From the NCBI GenBank assembly GCA_013399895.1, contig VXBA01006141.1:7308-71307 (forward strand): a stretch of DNA of 64,000 bases, in the 5' to 3' direction. The notes under the pieces are model-generated. The model saw nothing but the letters and a program-made list of their open reading frames with translations. It ran no database searches and was not told the DNA's origin. Each line of letters opens with the position of its first letter. The first letter of the stretch is position 1. Made by a program: the position numbers and the translations under genes. This document shows, one piece after another, positions 32,895-46,322 of the stretch. This DNA is from Serilophus lunatus (taxonomy: Eukaryota > Chordata > Aves > Passeriformes > Eurylaimidae).

Positions 32895-33990
32895 GGATCA
32901 GGGCCTAAAGACCATTCCTGCTGAATGGGAGTACAGCACTTTGGGGTATCAGTGACTCCTCCCAGCTTTGTGTCATCCGCAGATCTGGTGAGGGTGCACT
33001 CTGTCCCTTCATCCAGCTCACGGATTAATAAATTGAACACTGGATCCAATACCTACCCCAGGGGAACACTGCTGGCTACAGACCTATAACTAGACTCTAT
33101 GTCATGGATCATGACCCTCTCAGCTCTCTCACTGAGCCAGTTTTCAATCCATTTCACTGTCTGCTCATCTTATCCACACTTCCTGAGCTTACTCTCAAAA
33201 GCCTTGTTGCAGTCAAGGAAGACAACTTTCCCTGGTTTTCCCTAATCTAACCAGCCAGTCATGCCATTGTACAAGCCTATCAAACTGGTCAAGCACGATT
33301 TCCCCCTGGTGAAACCATATTGACTACTAATAACCTTTCCCTCCACATGCTTAGGAAAGACATCCAGAATAAGCTGTTCCACCACCTTTCTAGGAATGGA
33401 GATTGATGATGCTGAGTTGACTGTAGTTTCTTGGGTCCTCCTTGTAGCCTTCTGAAAACTGGAGTGACATTGTCTTTCTTCCAGTCCTCAGACTCTCCTG
33501 CTCTTCATGACCTTTCAAAGATGATGGATATTGGCTTGGCAATAACATCTGCCAGCTCCCTCAGTAGTCATGGATGCATCCCTTTGGGGCCCATGGATTT
33601 TTCGTGTCAAATTTGCCTAAATGATCTCTAACCTGATCCTCCTCTGCCAAGGGAACATGTTTCTCTAGACCTTCCCTTGCCTCCAGGGGCTGTGACTGCT
33701 GAAGATTAGCTTTAGCAGTAAAAACGGAAGCAAAGAAGGCATTAAATACCCGTTTCCTCTATATCCTCCATCACCAGGGCATCCACCTCATTCAGCAAAG
33801 TACTCCCATTTTTTCCTAGTCTTCCTTTTGTTACTGATTGAGTTCTGATACTTGGTACTTACGTTGTCCTTGACAAATCACTTTTAGTTCCAAGTGGACC
33901 TTAACCTTACTGGTTGCATCGCTCCATACTCTGTAAACATTCCCATATTCCTATGTGGCCTGTCCCTTTTCCCACATTCCTCTAGATCCA
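32895..33990 (-). pseudogene. CR1 ORF2 fragment, reverse transcriptase only, 3' end missing
   Basis: This minus-strand stretch of about 1.1 kb is CR1-type reverse transcriptase with its upstream linker. From high to low coordinates one sees the linker (around 33700-33960) and the RT start, with PMGPKGMHP and ELADVIAKPISIIFE around 33520-33610. Near 32960-33030 comes the catalytic region, readable as SADDTKLGGVTD. The Asp-Asp pair, on the plus strand as gtcatcc at 32972-32978, is preserved, but the preceding Phe is Ser. Frameshifts and stops separate these pieces, so no long frame remains. The match fades near 32895 and neither the ORF2 C-terminus nor the 3' UTR follows. That is unusual, because LINE copies normally keep the 3' end. 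Confidence 0.87.
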
Positions 33991-36900
33991 GTGAAGGAAA
34001 ATTAACTGTTTAGTTCAGTAGTCAAGTTACCTATTGAATATTTATGACTCTGAATCACTGACTGCAGGATTTTCTCTCTTGTCAACATATTAGTGTTAGG
34101 CATATTAGTGTTTTCATGAAGGTGGAAATCTTGCTTAGAAGTGCACATATCTCTTTCATGGTCATAGCTTAGTAGTAATTCTTCCATCTGGTCATTCACT
34201 GTAGCTTTTCTGCCACCAGTTATGCCTGATTTTTCCTATGTACCTGATTTTAAACTGTCTTATATACAAATCAGTAAATTGAAAAAAGTTAAAAATATCT
34301 TAGTGTAGAAAAAAAAACAACTGTGGTAGCTCCTTAAGCAGACATTGCCATAAAGGAAGTGTACAGCTTACCTTTGATATGGTAGAACAGTTTTCAGGTA
34401 AATTATTATAAAACTTCAGAAAATAAACAAGTTAAAATATAGTAAACAAAAAAGGTTTATATTAATAGAATGAAAAGCCACCTTCATTCTGGCGGACATA
34501 CCACAGAAAAATTGCAAATGGAGATATTAATGATGTGTGCTGATAGTTCATGCTGTTCTAATGGATAACTTTATTATATATCTCTAAACTAAGGATGGTT
34601 TTGGTTTTTTAGGGGTGGTTTGCTTTACATAAATAAAAGTATAAATAAAATATTTAATGAATGCTTTCTTCCCCCTATTTAATGAGAAAGAAATAATTTT
34701 ATGAAGCTATTACATGTAATACTGAATTGGGGCTTATCACTGTCAATTAATCATGAAACTTACCTCATTAGCCTTATACGCGTGTCTTGTATCACTGGAT
34801 GTAAACTCTTTTTATACACGATTTGAAATTGTAGTCGGAAGTTTCTTTCAAAGTGGTCAACATGACTAAAACTCCTTTGATGATCTCATATTTGTCCTGT
34901 GTCTTGCAGCTACTAAATTTCTACTTGAAGAGTGGATCTTTATTTTGTAAAAAATGAAAATGTGAGTTAATTTTTTCTAGCTATTTTTGAGAATTCTTAG
35001 AAAAAATTTTCAGTCTAGACTCTGGTGGAACGAGTCAAGTTCGTTTACTTCCCCACTTAGCTTAATTATGGCTTTCTTAAAATCCAGGGTGTTGGAAAAT
35101 TGTGGTCTGTCTTCTGAATATTATGTAGCTTCTGCAGTGGGTTAACATCAAAGTCATGATAGCTTTTCATTTGTTGACCAGAAATATGGACATCCATTTC
35201 TCAGAGGTCAGCAAGCTTTACAGTGGTGATGGTCATTGTAGTACCATAGTGCTTCACACACATTGATACATTAAGCTTCACAGTGACCTGAATTTGAACT
35301 TAAAGAAATATCTATTCTCTAAGTTTAGCTGCTAAAACTGCTCAGACTTTTGAGCTATTTCTGATTTTTAGTTATGATATTCACCTCCATACCCCAGAAA
35401 ACTGAATTCTGTGCGTATTTCTGCTTGATAGGATAAAAGGATGTACAAGTAAAGAATGTCAATAATCCATCAGACTCTGTGTGGTAGACAGAAAATGTAT
35501 GAAATAGACTGAGGCACTAGAAAACACCATCAACAGAAACAGATGAACCTGGATTAGGAACTTGGAGGAGTGGCATCAGTGGAAATTTGAGTGATTGAAT
35601 CATTTTCCTGAAAAAACTGGATTTTGGAATCTGAAGTAGCAGCGTAAATGCATGCATTCCTTCTCGCCTCAAGTAAAGAGAAGATTATGATTTGTAAATG
35701 TGTGGAGTGGATAAGAAACTATCTAAATAAATGGAAGATAACAATAAATTGTGTTGAATGTAGAATTTGGGAGCTAGAAATGATTACTGATGTCCTACAA
35801 TGAATACTTTCATATGTGACCTTATTTAATATTTTCATAAGTGACCTTATCATAAAGTCAGTTGTACTAGGGAACTATACTCATTCATGACACAAATCTG
35901 GACAACATTGTCCACATAGAGAAGCAACAGGATATCTCACAAAAAGAATAAGCAGACCTTGAGAACTGAAGGAGTAAAATAAGACTTTATAGGGTTTGGT
36001 AACTTAGTACTTTAGTATTATCTGGAAATTGATCAATTAAAAATTAAGAGAAATGACTTTGTGTATTAGTCATTAAAAGGGTAATGATAAGCACTCAACA
36101 TGCTTTAAGTGTGAAATTGTGCCTGAAAAACTCAGACTGACTTAAGTCTACAGGGTCTTCTGTTGTCAATAGTCGGAATATGAAATGTTGCCCAGTGATG
36201 TGTTTTACTGAAACCAAAAGATGCAGTATTAAAGAAAAACTGAAGCCATTGAACACTCCAGTGAGCTAATGGATTCAAAAAAGGTGAAGCAGCAGAGCAG
36301 ATGCAAAAAAAAAGTTGATTTGAATATACAAAAGCACACTAGAGTAGACTCAGAAATTTTGATTTGTTTATCCTAGTGAAATGTATGCAAAGAGCATGTA
36401 TAAGGAGAAGCTATCCAAAAGCATATAATAGGTTGGGAAAAATGTTATAGATGATTAACACCAAGGTAATAAACTGTAGTTTAAGATGAAGAACTACAAA
36501 GAAATGTGAATTGGGACACATTTCATGTGGACTGGAAATCTGAATATTAATTACTGTAAATTAAATTATTATAGTCTTGGATAAACTTCCGCTATTTCCA
36601 GCAGAAATGTCAGAGACGGAAATCCTTAATCTATCTGAGGAATGAATCTGATCCAATGAATTCCTAAAAGCTACATATATTGGCTCACAGGCACAGGGAT
36701 TTTTTATAGTAAATTCAAGGACACAAAGAATGGGTGGCAATACTGTGATGTAGAATATGAACTTAATGAGTTCCTGCTCAGTTTTAGCCTCACATCAACA
36801 CTCAATCTTTTCTTTCCCTCAAGTTAGGTTATATTCAGCCCATAGCATTTTAATGTGTCAACCTCCTTATTGCATTCTATGAGTTCTAATGGCTTTAGGA

Positions 36901-38239
36901 GGAAGATCTTGAGACAAAAACTCCTCTGAAATTTGAATTCATCACGTTCATTACAGCAGATCATTATTAAAGATTTTTCTTAAGAAAGAATATGTATTAT
37001 AAATTGCAGTTTCATAATAATATATGAATCTCTTTCCAGGGATAACCCTTGGCATATATACATGGATTAACAGAAACAATTATCTCGGGCCTAATGACTT
37101 ACTGTCATTTTAATAAATGAAAAAAATAATCACACAAAATTCTTAGAATTTGTTACCCCATATCTAGGCAAACTTACAATGTTTGCAATTTTAAGTTATA
37201 CTCTTCAAAATCTAAAAAGTTTGGATTAGGCTACTCTCTCTAAAGTAGAAAATGAACTAATGCATTAAAAAGGGAGGTAGATGGGAAATTAAAGTAAATG
37301 AAGCATTTTTAATGAAAACTATTAAAAGAACAAATTAGGCTAAAATGTCACTGTCATTAAACTATATTTACCGAATGTCAAACAGTTTTACAGAACTTCA
37401 GAGCCTTCATGAAATTCTTGTCTTATCAGCTAGGACAGGTACAGGAAAATATAATTTTCTTTCTCATCCATTACTTCTTTCAAGTTTGATATAATGTATT
37501 TATGTTGTTCATTTTTGTGGAGGAAACTATTACAGATATTTTTTCTTCCTTTCAGCGACACAGCTTCAATATACACAACTGCCACACAGTCTCATGCTTT
37601 CATGATAAATCTAAGTCACATCTACAATGCAATGTGGATATAAATATATCCTCTACTCAACTATGATGTTTTTTGGGGTATTGTTCGTCATGAGAGGACT
37701 TGTCCACTAAGCCTTGCAATTCTTTTAATACTAACTTATTTTTCTTTCCCAATACTCTGAGTTGTGGCAAAGAGAGAAATGTATGGCTTCCAGATGTACA
37801 CAAACTAGATTTGTTCAAAGCACATTAGGTTTAGAAAAAAATCTCATCTCATCTTTGTGATGCTTCAGAGTATGCAAGATAAGGGAAGTATCATAAGATA
37901 AACAATGTCTTGTTACAACTATCTGTCAGGGCTTCAATCAAACCCACTGTAATCACCAGAAATCAATGAAAAGACTCACAGTTACCTCTGAGAGTATATG
38001 ATCCCCGGTGCAAAATTCAGAAAATACTGACTTCAAGTTCTGACATTCCATACAAAGCCAAAGGTACTTTACCTTTAACTTATCTTAAACTGATCTAAAA
38101 TATTGTAGTCCTCATACCTGTTTAATGATAACCAAGGAGTAAAATATTGAGACATCATTATTTTAACATTTTTAACTCTCTGCTAATCTATTTTTCAAAG
38201 GACCAGATATCAAGAACCAAAACAGAAGGTACTAGTTAA
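33991..38239. other. AT-rich non-coding stretch
   Basis: No gene is supported. The only notable frame is 34002-34199 (-), 65 codons, with no recognisable features. The sequence is AT-rich and looks unique. Confidence 0.55.
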
Positions 38240-39015
38240 ATCATAGAATCATAGAATGCCAGGTGGGAAGGGACCTCAGGGATCATATCGGCCAAATTTT
38301 CTTGACAAAAGCACCACTTAGTCAAGATGGACCAGCATCCTGACCAGTTAGATTTCTGAATTGTCCAACGTTGGGGAATCCACCACTTCTCTGTGGAGAT
38401 TATTCCAACAACTGATTGCTCTCACTGTGAAAGATCTTCCTCTTGTGTATAATTGAAATATCCCCAGGAGTACTTTGTGCTTGTTACCCCTCATCTTTTC
38501 CACGTGACTCCTGGTAAAAAGGGCATCTCCATCTTCCTGGTAGCTACCTTTTAAATACTGGAACATACTGATAAGATCTTCCCTAAGCATGCTTTTCTGA
38601 AGGCTGAGCAAACCCTGCCCTCTCAGCCAGTTTCATACAGCAGGCTTCTTGGTCCCTTGGTCATCTTTGCGGACTTCTCTGGAACCTCTCCAGCCTGTCC
38701 ACGTCTGTTTTGTGTAGCAGGAATCAAAAATGAACACAGTTGTCCAGTTGTGGTTTGACAAGTGTTGAGTGTAGTGAGATAATGATTTCTTTATTTCTAC
38801 CAGTGATGCCATTATTAATGCAATCCAGAATCCCATTGTCTTTTTTTGCTGCAGTGAGACATCATTCACTCATATTGGGCTTGTTGTCCAGTAGCTCTCC
38901 TAGGTCCCAGGTCCAGCTCCCCATCTGGGTAGATCCCAGCCTGTGCTGCACCCACATAATATATTTTCCCAGTTACAAGATTTTACATTTAAAATAGTCT
39001 ATATTGAGTTGGCTT
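38240..39015 (-). mobile_element. CR1 LINE, 3' fragment
   Basis: On the plus strand it begins with the CR1 terminal repeat, atcatagaatcatagaatg, at 38240. It continues with gggaagggacctcagggatc, the 3' UTR, and then the reverse complement of the ORF2 C-terminus (acctctccagcctgtccac, atccagaatcccattgtc). It fades near 39015. At about 775 bp it is an old copy of a subfamily different from those at 2.4 kb and 49.5 kb. Confidence 0.9.
38348..38611 (-). pseudogene. CR1 ORF2 C-terminal remnant
   Basis: An 87-codon minus-strand segment from the CR1 ORF2 C-terminus. REDLISMFQYLKGSYQEDGD and AISCWNNLHREVVDSPTLD are the conserved blocks that sit just before the end of ORF2. The upstream portion continues out of frame towards 38870. 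There is no intact enzyme domain here. Confidence 0.85.
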
Positions 39016-40113
39016 CAACAAGTAAAGTCCATCACTCAGACAAGTATACTTTAGTAGTGAATTGCAAGCTGTGAGCTCCCTTTTTTATTTTCCAGTAGGG
39101 GTAAAAAGTTGAAGAATGTTACCTAGGAAATGCTTATACAAGCGTGCTTCTTTTAGGGCTATAACACCAGCTCATGCTATAGCAAAAGGAAATCTGAGTT
39201 TACATTGCCTTGTTTTTAGCTATGGCGAAAGTGACAACTTCACAGGTCTCTCTATGATGATGGAATATAAATGCCATTGGCTGAGCAGTCTATAACATGA
39301 TTAAATTTCAAAATTATTTCTAAATGTTTTCTATCTTCTTGGTATAGTGGTATTTAGTGGTATCATCATACCCACTGTATGCTAAACAGATGTGACTGAG
39401 GATTCATTTTACCCAGTCTAAAACTAAGATGTCACCATATTATACATCTACATGAAGAGATTTTTTTTTTTAGATGCAAACCTCTTTCTATGATTAAAAA
39501 AAAGCAAAACCAAAATGATTGCTAGTTTTAAATGGGACTGTAACTTTTATGATAGGGAAAGTTAAATAGGATTTATCCTGAATTCAAAATATGAGACTTG
39601 ATTGTAGTACTACAAAGTATCTGACATACTCTTTTCTACTATTACTCTGTTCTGGCTGACTTCTAGGCTCCAACCAGATAAATTACATGTCTGTAATTTT
39701 CTCCCGTAGTTCTGTTTACAGACTTAAAATTACCCTGATGTTCTCATAAACTGATGTTCACACAATTAGGCATTCACCTGTGAAAAAGGTTGTTGAACAA
39801 TGCTAATTTTCTCCACATAGAGTCAGTAACTTTTAAATATTGCATAATGAGCTTTCCTGTTATTACTTGTTTGTATCTCACTGAAAATACCTTCCTAATG
39901 TTTGAATAGTACTATGCTATGCTAAAAAATATTTGATGAAAGCAAGTGATGATTATTGGTTTAAAGGTATGGTAGTAAGAAGATCAAAACTGAATTGGAA
40001 TCAAAGGGATTCTGCAAGATTATAAAATGTCATACTTTAAAGTTAGCACATCATTCCATTATTTGATAACATGTAAATTGTTTACAACATTAACTGTTTC
40101 TCTACTTTTTCAG

Positions 40114-40139
40114 AATTAATTAATTAATTAATTAATTAT
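40114..40139. repeat. (AATT)n microsatellite
   Basis: About six AATT units, a perfectly self-complementary repeat. Confidence 0.92.
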
Positions 40140-43100
40140 AGCTTTTTGTAAGAGTGAATAACAAAAAAATGGGTTATGAAGTTTTAAAGATTTAAAGATA
40201 AAATAAATCTCTGAAATAATTTAAAACTCATTTGCCTATGAGACTTGTGGTTAATGGAAATTCTGTCATTAAGCCTCTTATTTTAAACAACTGTACTTGA
40301 CGTGACTGGATCTAAAGTGTAAAAATAATTGTCATGCTGCAATATTAAGTTCACACTGGACCAGACTCTTCCCTCCTTAAAGTAACCATAAATTTCTTGA
40401 GCATTGGTTAAAATATGGTACCTACTTACAGGTTTTATCTTTCTTTTCCTTTTGAATCAGATTATTGTTTTTTATTACTATTTCTTTCTCTTCATTTAGA
40501 AAATGAACATGTTGTTTGCCCAAATCTCATGTATCTCTGTAGAAGGATACTGCAGGAGACTAGGTATTTTGAAGGCTTCAAACTTAGCAAGTCTAAAAGC
40601 TGTGTCTCTGCCATTAAGAAATATTGGTCAGTAATGACTTCTGGAAACCAGATGCCTATAAGCAGTTTAGAAGAAATGTTTAAAATGTAATTCAACTTAA
40701 AAACAATTGGGCAACTTTCACAATACTTAGTCCTCTATGGTCCCTACCCATTTATACCAGATAAAATTAGCTATTACTGTCTTATGTGTATTGTCATTTT
40801 GGTTTGAGGTTATGCACTGTGGGGTTTTGTCACTTTCTTTGATGGTAAGTAATCTGCACAAATATGCAGGCAATGTGAATTACTTTGAAAGGATTGCCAC
40901 AAATTATTCAGAAAATACAAGCTACTGTGTTCACTCATATCTGAATTGCTTTTTTGAGTATTATTCCTATAAAACATAAAACCTCCAGTGCTTGATCTTA
41001 AAAGAAGATGGATTTCAGTATGGGAAATAAAAGAAAATTAGAAGGCTAAACCAGTCAGAACTGAGTGAATTCCCTGTTTTAAGAGTGCCTGCTTTGGGAT
41101 TCAGTACCATTGGGAAGGCCTTATTTTCTTTCTCTTGTGTCTTTTGTTCATAGCCCCATACATAGCTTCCTGTTTTATCTGTTGCAATGAAGAATTGAGA
41201 CTCTGTTTCCCAAAGGGATATTTCTTAAAATTTATATGAATAAATTTCAGGTAAGACACAGCTTTCCTGACAGACATTGCAATTTGACATTTATGTTTGA
41301 ATTTTAAGCGGGTTTAGGAAAAGCCATTACCACCTTAGGCAGATATTGCGGTCTATTTCTGTGATAATGAGGTGACTGGTGTTTTCCAAACTCACAGTGC
41401 AGATCTTGCTGAGAGGCGCTTTATTTTTATTCACTTCCGTTGCATCTTCCCAAGTTCATAGAATAAACAGCATTTACAAATCTTAATTTCTTTTATCGTT
41501 TGTGCACACAGAAACTGCATGACTGAACCAGCAACAGCTTATAGGACTTCAATCAGTCCTCTTGATGTACTAGAAATCCTGGATAAGATGAAACGTGTAA
41601 GTGCTAGGTCAAGGGAACAGAAAAGTTTGTGCGCTTTGAATTTACAAGGAAAGACAAAGTGCTTTAGTGGTCTTTAAAAATGGTGTTTCTTAGAACTCCT
41701 TAAAGGCTTTTGACAGCATAAATCATGGTCATGTCATCACTGACTTCAGTCTTTTTATTTCCAGTTGTCCTTTAGAGTTTGAATTGTCTTTGTTGAATGA
41801 AAAAAATCACTCTCATAACCCTTCTTTGTGCTAAGAGAGAGATCCTGGTGATAAAGACTTTTCAGAATTTTTCACTGTAGCAAGCGGTGAAATATGATAA
41901 CTAGGACAGACACTTAGGGTGTGTTAGATTTTTGGACTGCCTTGGCAGAACATGGAAGAACATGGAAGGGCCATAAGAAAAAAACATTTTAAGTGATTGG
42001 CAAAAGAAAGGATTGCCTCTGCCGTTTCTGACACCCACCCCCCTCCCCCCACCAAAAAAAGCCCCACCAAAGATACAGTTTCCATATTGATTCATACACA
42101 TAGTAGCACAAAGTCTAGTAACACTTATCTATTTGGAAGAAAATAGCCCAACATGCAGAACATCAGGTGCAGGCTCCCAGAGGGTAAACAACATGAAATG
42201 ATAAAGAAGACCTGTTAAACAGAAGTTTTGATATAGAAAAGGTGCAATTATTTAACTGTTCTTCCACATGTGAAATTGAGATCATGGAACTTACTACAAA
42301 AGGCAACATATTTCTCTTGCACTGGGCTAACCACTCAGACATCCAATTGGTTAAGGTTCAGATTATCAGATATAGTAATGGTGCCTAATTCAGAGCAGTG
42401 GTCAGCCATCCAAAAACAGTGGCGCAATGGTGAAGCACTTCTCTGCATCATATGATAAGTAATTAGAATATTGATGCATCTAACAAAAAGAATAGAGAAT
42501 TTAATTGTAAATCTAGCTACTCAAGATAAGAGTAATCTCACCAAAATTAGACATCTAGAATGTGGGCAATTACTCTAAATTAATCATCCAGGCATTAAGT
42601 GTAATATGTGGAAGACAAAGCCTTCTCAAGAGTGATTCTTCCCCATGCATCTCAGCTGCATATTAGTGGATCCATTTTCTACACCCCTAATTTAAGATAT
42701 GTCAGTTTTACTTCGTTGCTTATTAAGTTTCGGAAATGTTCAAATTTTAGGAGATACACAAGCACACTTACACATTTGCAGGAATATTTATAATTTGGCT
42801 ATTATGTTCACTGTCAGCAAATGCAAACACACAGTGCTCTTTACCATTCATGTGCTCTCTGGAAAAAATCAGACCTACAGTTCATGCATGAAAAGACATG
42901 ATGTTTAAATTGGACTAGCATTTTAAGGAGAAAACATTTAAAGGCCAAAATAGTTTCATGACGAACTAGACTCCTTCCATGATGTCAAAAACAAGAGGTT
43001 ACATGCTTTTTCTTCACAATCATTTCAAGGCTATAATTTCAAGATAGTTGCTTTTCCCAATAATACAAAGAGAGAGGAGCAAAAAGCCTTAAAACAATCA

Positions 43101-46100
43101 ATAATTTACAACGGGTTGCATCCTTCATAATTTCTTGGCAAATGGTGCAATGTTCTCTAAATCCTGCATTTGGTCAGTCTTTTTCTGTCCCTAATACTGT
43201 GCTGATTTAGACAGCCAGATCTTATGTCTTTGTGATAGAGCAATTGAGAGATACAGATTGCTTTTAATCATCTACAATACATTTTAAATGTCACTGCACA
43301 TTTTTTTCCATCTTTTGGAAAAATACGACACCTGTACATATAAAATATAAAGGGCTGACTGGACTCTTAGTGCCCTTCTTGTCCTGGAACATAACTGGAG
43401 TGTTCAGCAAGAAAAATAGGTGGCCACTCCAGCTTTCCACATAATACTGTAGGATTTCAAATACTCAGGTTTAAACTAGAGCAAGCCAGACCCTGCTTCG
43501 CAGCAGCATTTCTTATGGCTCCATCCTGAAGCCAAGGAAAGTCTTTACTACATATAAAAGTGTGAAATGTAAATGTTGTTTTAAATTTGTTTTGATAAAT
43601 CTGATCTTCTTCAAGAAATAGTTAAACCATTATAAAAGAATGTCTTTGTTTTGGGAGTGGGGTTTTCTGGCTTTCTTTTTACCTTTCCTTCAATCAATAC
43701 CTTTGTACAAACTTAAACTAATATTCTAAAAATGTCTTTGAAATAGGTGTAGCAGGTAGATGCAGATTTATTCTCTAAAAGGGGAAAAGTAGGCTGATTT
43801 TCTTTTGGTTTTCCAAAATGAGACAAGGTCTTTTTATAGTGGTGTCATTTAATTGTTAGATAAAGAATCAAATGAAATGGTGAGTTGTCCCTCTGTTGAT
43901 ACCCTCAAATTAGTCTTTCTTGGAGGATGTCCTTCCATCAAGGACATGTTAATGCATTCGGTATAGTTGAAATTAAAGGAATATTATTACAATATTGGAT
44001 GTTAGACTACATTATGCAAAGGTGGAGTTTCTTGAGCCCCAACTCACAGGGGAGAAAAAAAAAATAAAATCACAGTTCTTGATAGTTGAGATGTTTTATT
44101 GTAGTTGTTTACAAACGATATGAATTCTCTGTCCAGGGTTTGAGTCACTAAGCATAAACCAGTTTACTTATTTGAAAGTCATATGACTATGTCACTATGT
44201 CCAAAACGTTATGCCTCATCTCTCACCATTCAATTACTTAATTGGTTAGTTTTGTATATGATATATACATTTAGGCACAAGACTACCCACTAACAAGGCT
44301 ACCTACCTTCTGGGCAGGTCTACCTCTGGGTGACAAAGCCTAGAGTGCAGACAAAAGAAGTGAGATGCTTCAATTTATTAATGCAGTAATGAAATTGATC
44401 AAAATTACAGACCAATTTCTTCTCAGGCTATCTCCAATAGCACAACTGGACATTGTGGATATTTAAAGGTAGTAATTTGGTCCAAGTTAGACCATTTTTC
44501 CTGTGGACATTATTTCAGAAGAAGTGTGTTATGAATTTTTGACAATATGATTGAAAATTATGATTATAGCCCCTATTGTCCCTCAGCAGGGTAGGAATAA
44601 GTGCCATTGACTGCATGAAACTTAGATGTATCTCACAACTCTGCATTGCTTTTCTGAATGTACCAGATGTGCTGCTGAAAAAGGGGCCAGAGAGGAAGAA
44701 AGGATATTCTTTGTATTTCAGTGCAGTCTTTCAGCCTGAAAATAAAAGGACTGTTTTGAATTAAGAAGGAGAAGGATATTACCTACATAGTACAATTTCA
44801 GATTATTTTCTCTATATCTCTCTATATATGCAGACACGTTGTGTATATTGTAAAACATTGCTAGAAGCAGGTAGGAAAACAGAAGGAAATCTGATACTTT
44901 TTGAAATGGTTGTACTGTTCTAAAGCTAAACTGCACTTCCATAGCTATCAAAGAAACAAATGACTGCACTGTAGAAAGACCTATAGTATTCAGTGTCTAC
45001 TGAACTAATAATAGCCCTGAAGAAGGAACTCAATCTCTGAATTTTATTTTAATTTTTTTAGATTATGGTTTCTATTGTCAGGTTTTTTTTGTTTGCTTCC
45101 CAAAATTTAGATCTAAATATAAATATGGAAAGTAAAATAAACTAAAACTAAATACCTTCTTTAAAGTTATACTTTTTAAAACTTGGACTATGACACAAAA
45201 TCTACAAGAAATCATCTTTTTAGGACATACAGATATGCATTCACTTGTTAAAAAGTAATAATGAGCTTGTTCTGTATTTTCACCAAATTGGTTTTAATGT
45301 ATTTTAGTCATCAAGGTAGTCAGTGTTTTGGGGGAGAAATTTATTTCTGATTTATCAACAAAAATAATTAATAACAGTTTTCCCAGTTAAAGCAATTTTG
45401 CTAGATAGATTATACTACAGATTTTTCATACCAAAGAGTAATAAAAATTTGAGAATCCCCAAAACAGCATATATAATAATCTTTTCTTAAAAACATGTGG
45501 AAATATGCTACTGCAATGACTGAATTTTTAACTATGTTTTCTGTGGAATCAGGATTTTACTCAGTATTTCAAATTCAGTAAATTAACACCTGTTTCTGAA
45601 TTTTCTCTTACGTGAGAGCTGTCAGAACTGTATTTTATCTAGAAACAACTTTGTCATATAATTTTTTGAGATAAGCTAGTACGACATCAATTTCTTCCCA
45701 ATAAATGTTAGTGTAAGCAAATTAATATGTAATTTCTTTTTATTTTGCTCATTAAGTCTGATATTAAAATAGAGTTGAGGGAATATTTTCATTTCATGTG
45801 AGCTATATCCAGGTTATTTGAAATAGCCATGAAAGCAAAGTAAATCTTGGGCTCTAAAATGTGAATTTTATAAATCTTGAGTTACTAATTGAAGACCAAA
45901 ATCTCTCAAAGAAGAGATTTGAGGATTAATTTTAAATCATTTTTTAATCTGCTTATTCAGTTTTCATTACTGTGCAAAGGAAATTTATAATGAAAAATAC
46001 AGTACTTACCCTTTAATAAATTTTCTGTTTTCAATATACTTAATCCCAAAGAGCCAAAACACACTACACATCTGAAATACATTCTAGGTGAAAGAGCATA

Positions 46101-46249
46101 CAGTTTACATCATACTAGTTATATTTTATTTACGGTAGATATATTAAACAAACCTTAAAAATATGTGTTATAATTTCACTTCCTTAATATAACATATACC
46201 CGTTGTTTGTTTGTTTTTTTTAATATGAGGTCTAAGTTTCCAGCAGGAC

Positions 46250-46322
46250 CCTGGGCAGAAAATACTGCCCTAGGAAGTATTTTGTCACTTGTGTGTGTCA
46301 AACACACAAAATACAAGTGAAA
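46250..46322. repeat. cluster of small inverted repeats
   Basis: Two hairpins lie back to back. gggcag/ctgccc flanks an aaaata loop near 46252-46271. cacttgt/acaagtg encloses a second stem, tgtgtgt/acacaca, near 46288-46320. aaatact/agtattt overlaps the first hairpin as an alternative pairing. The stems are short and too interrupted for a typical miRNA precursor. Confidence 0.5.
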
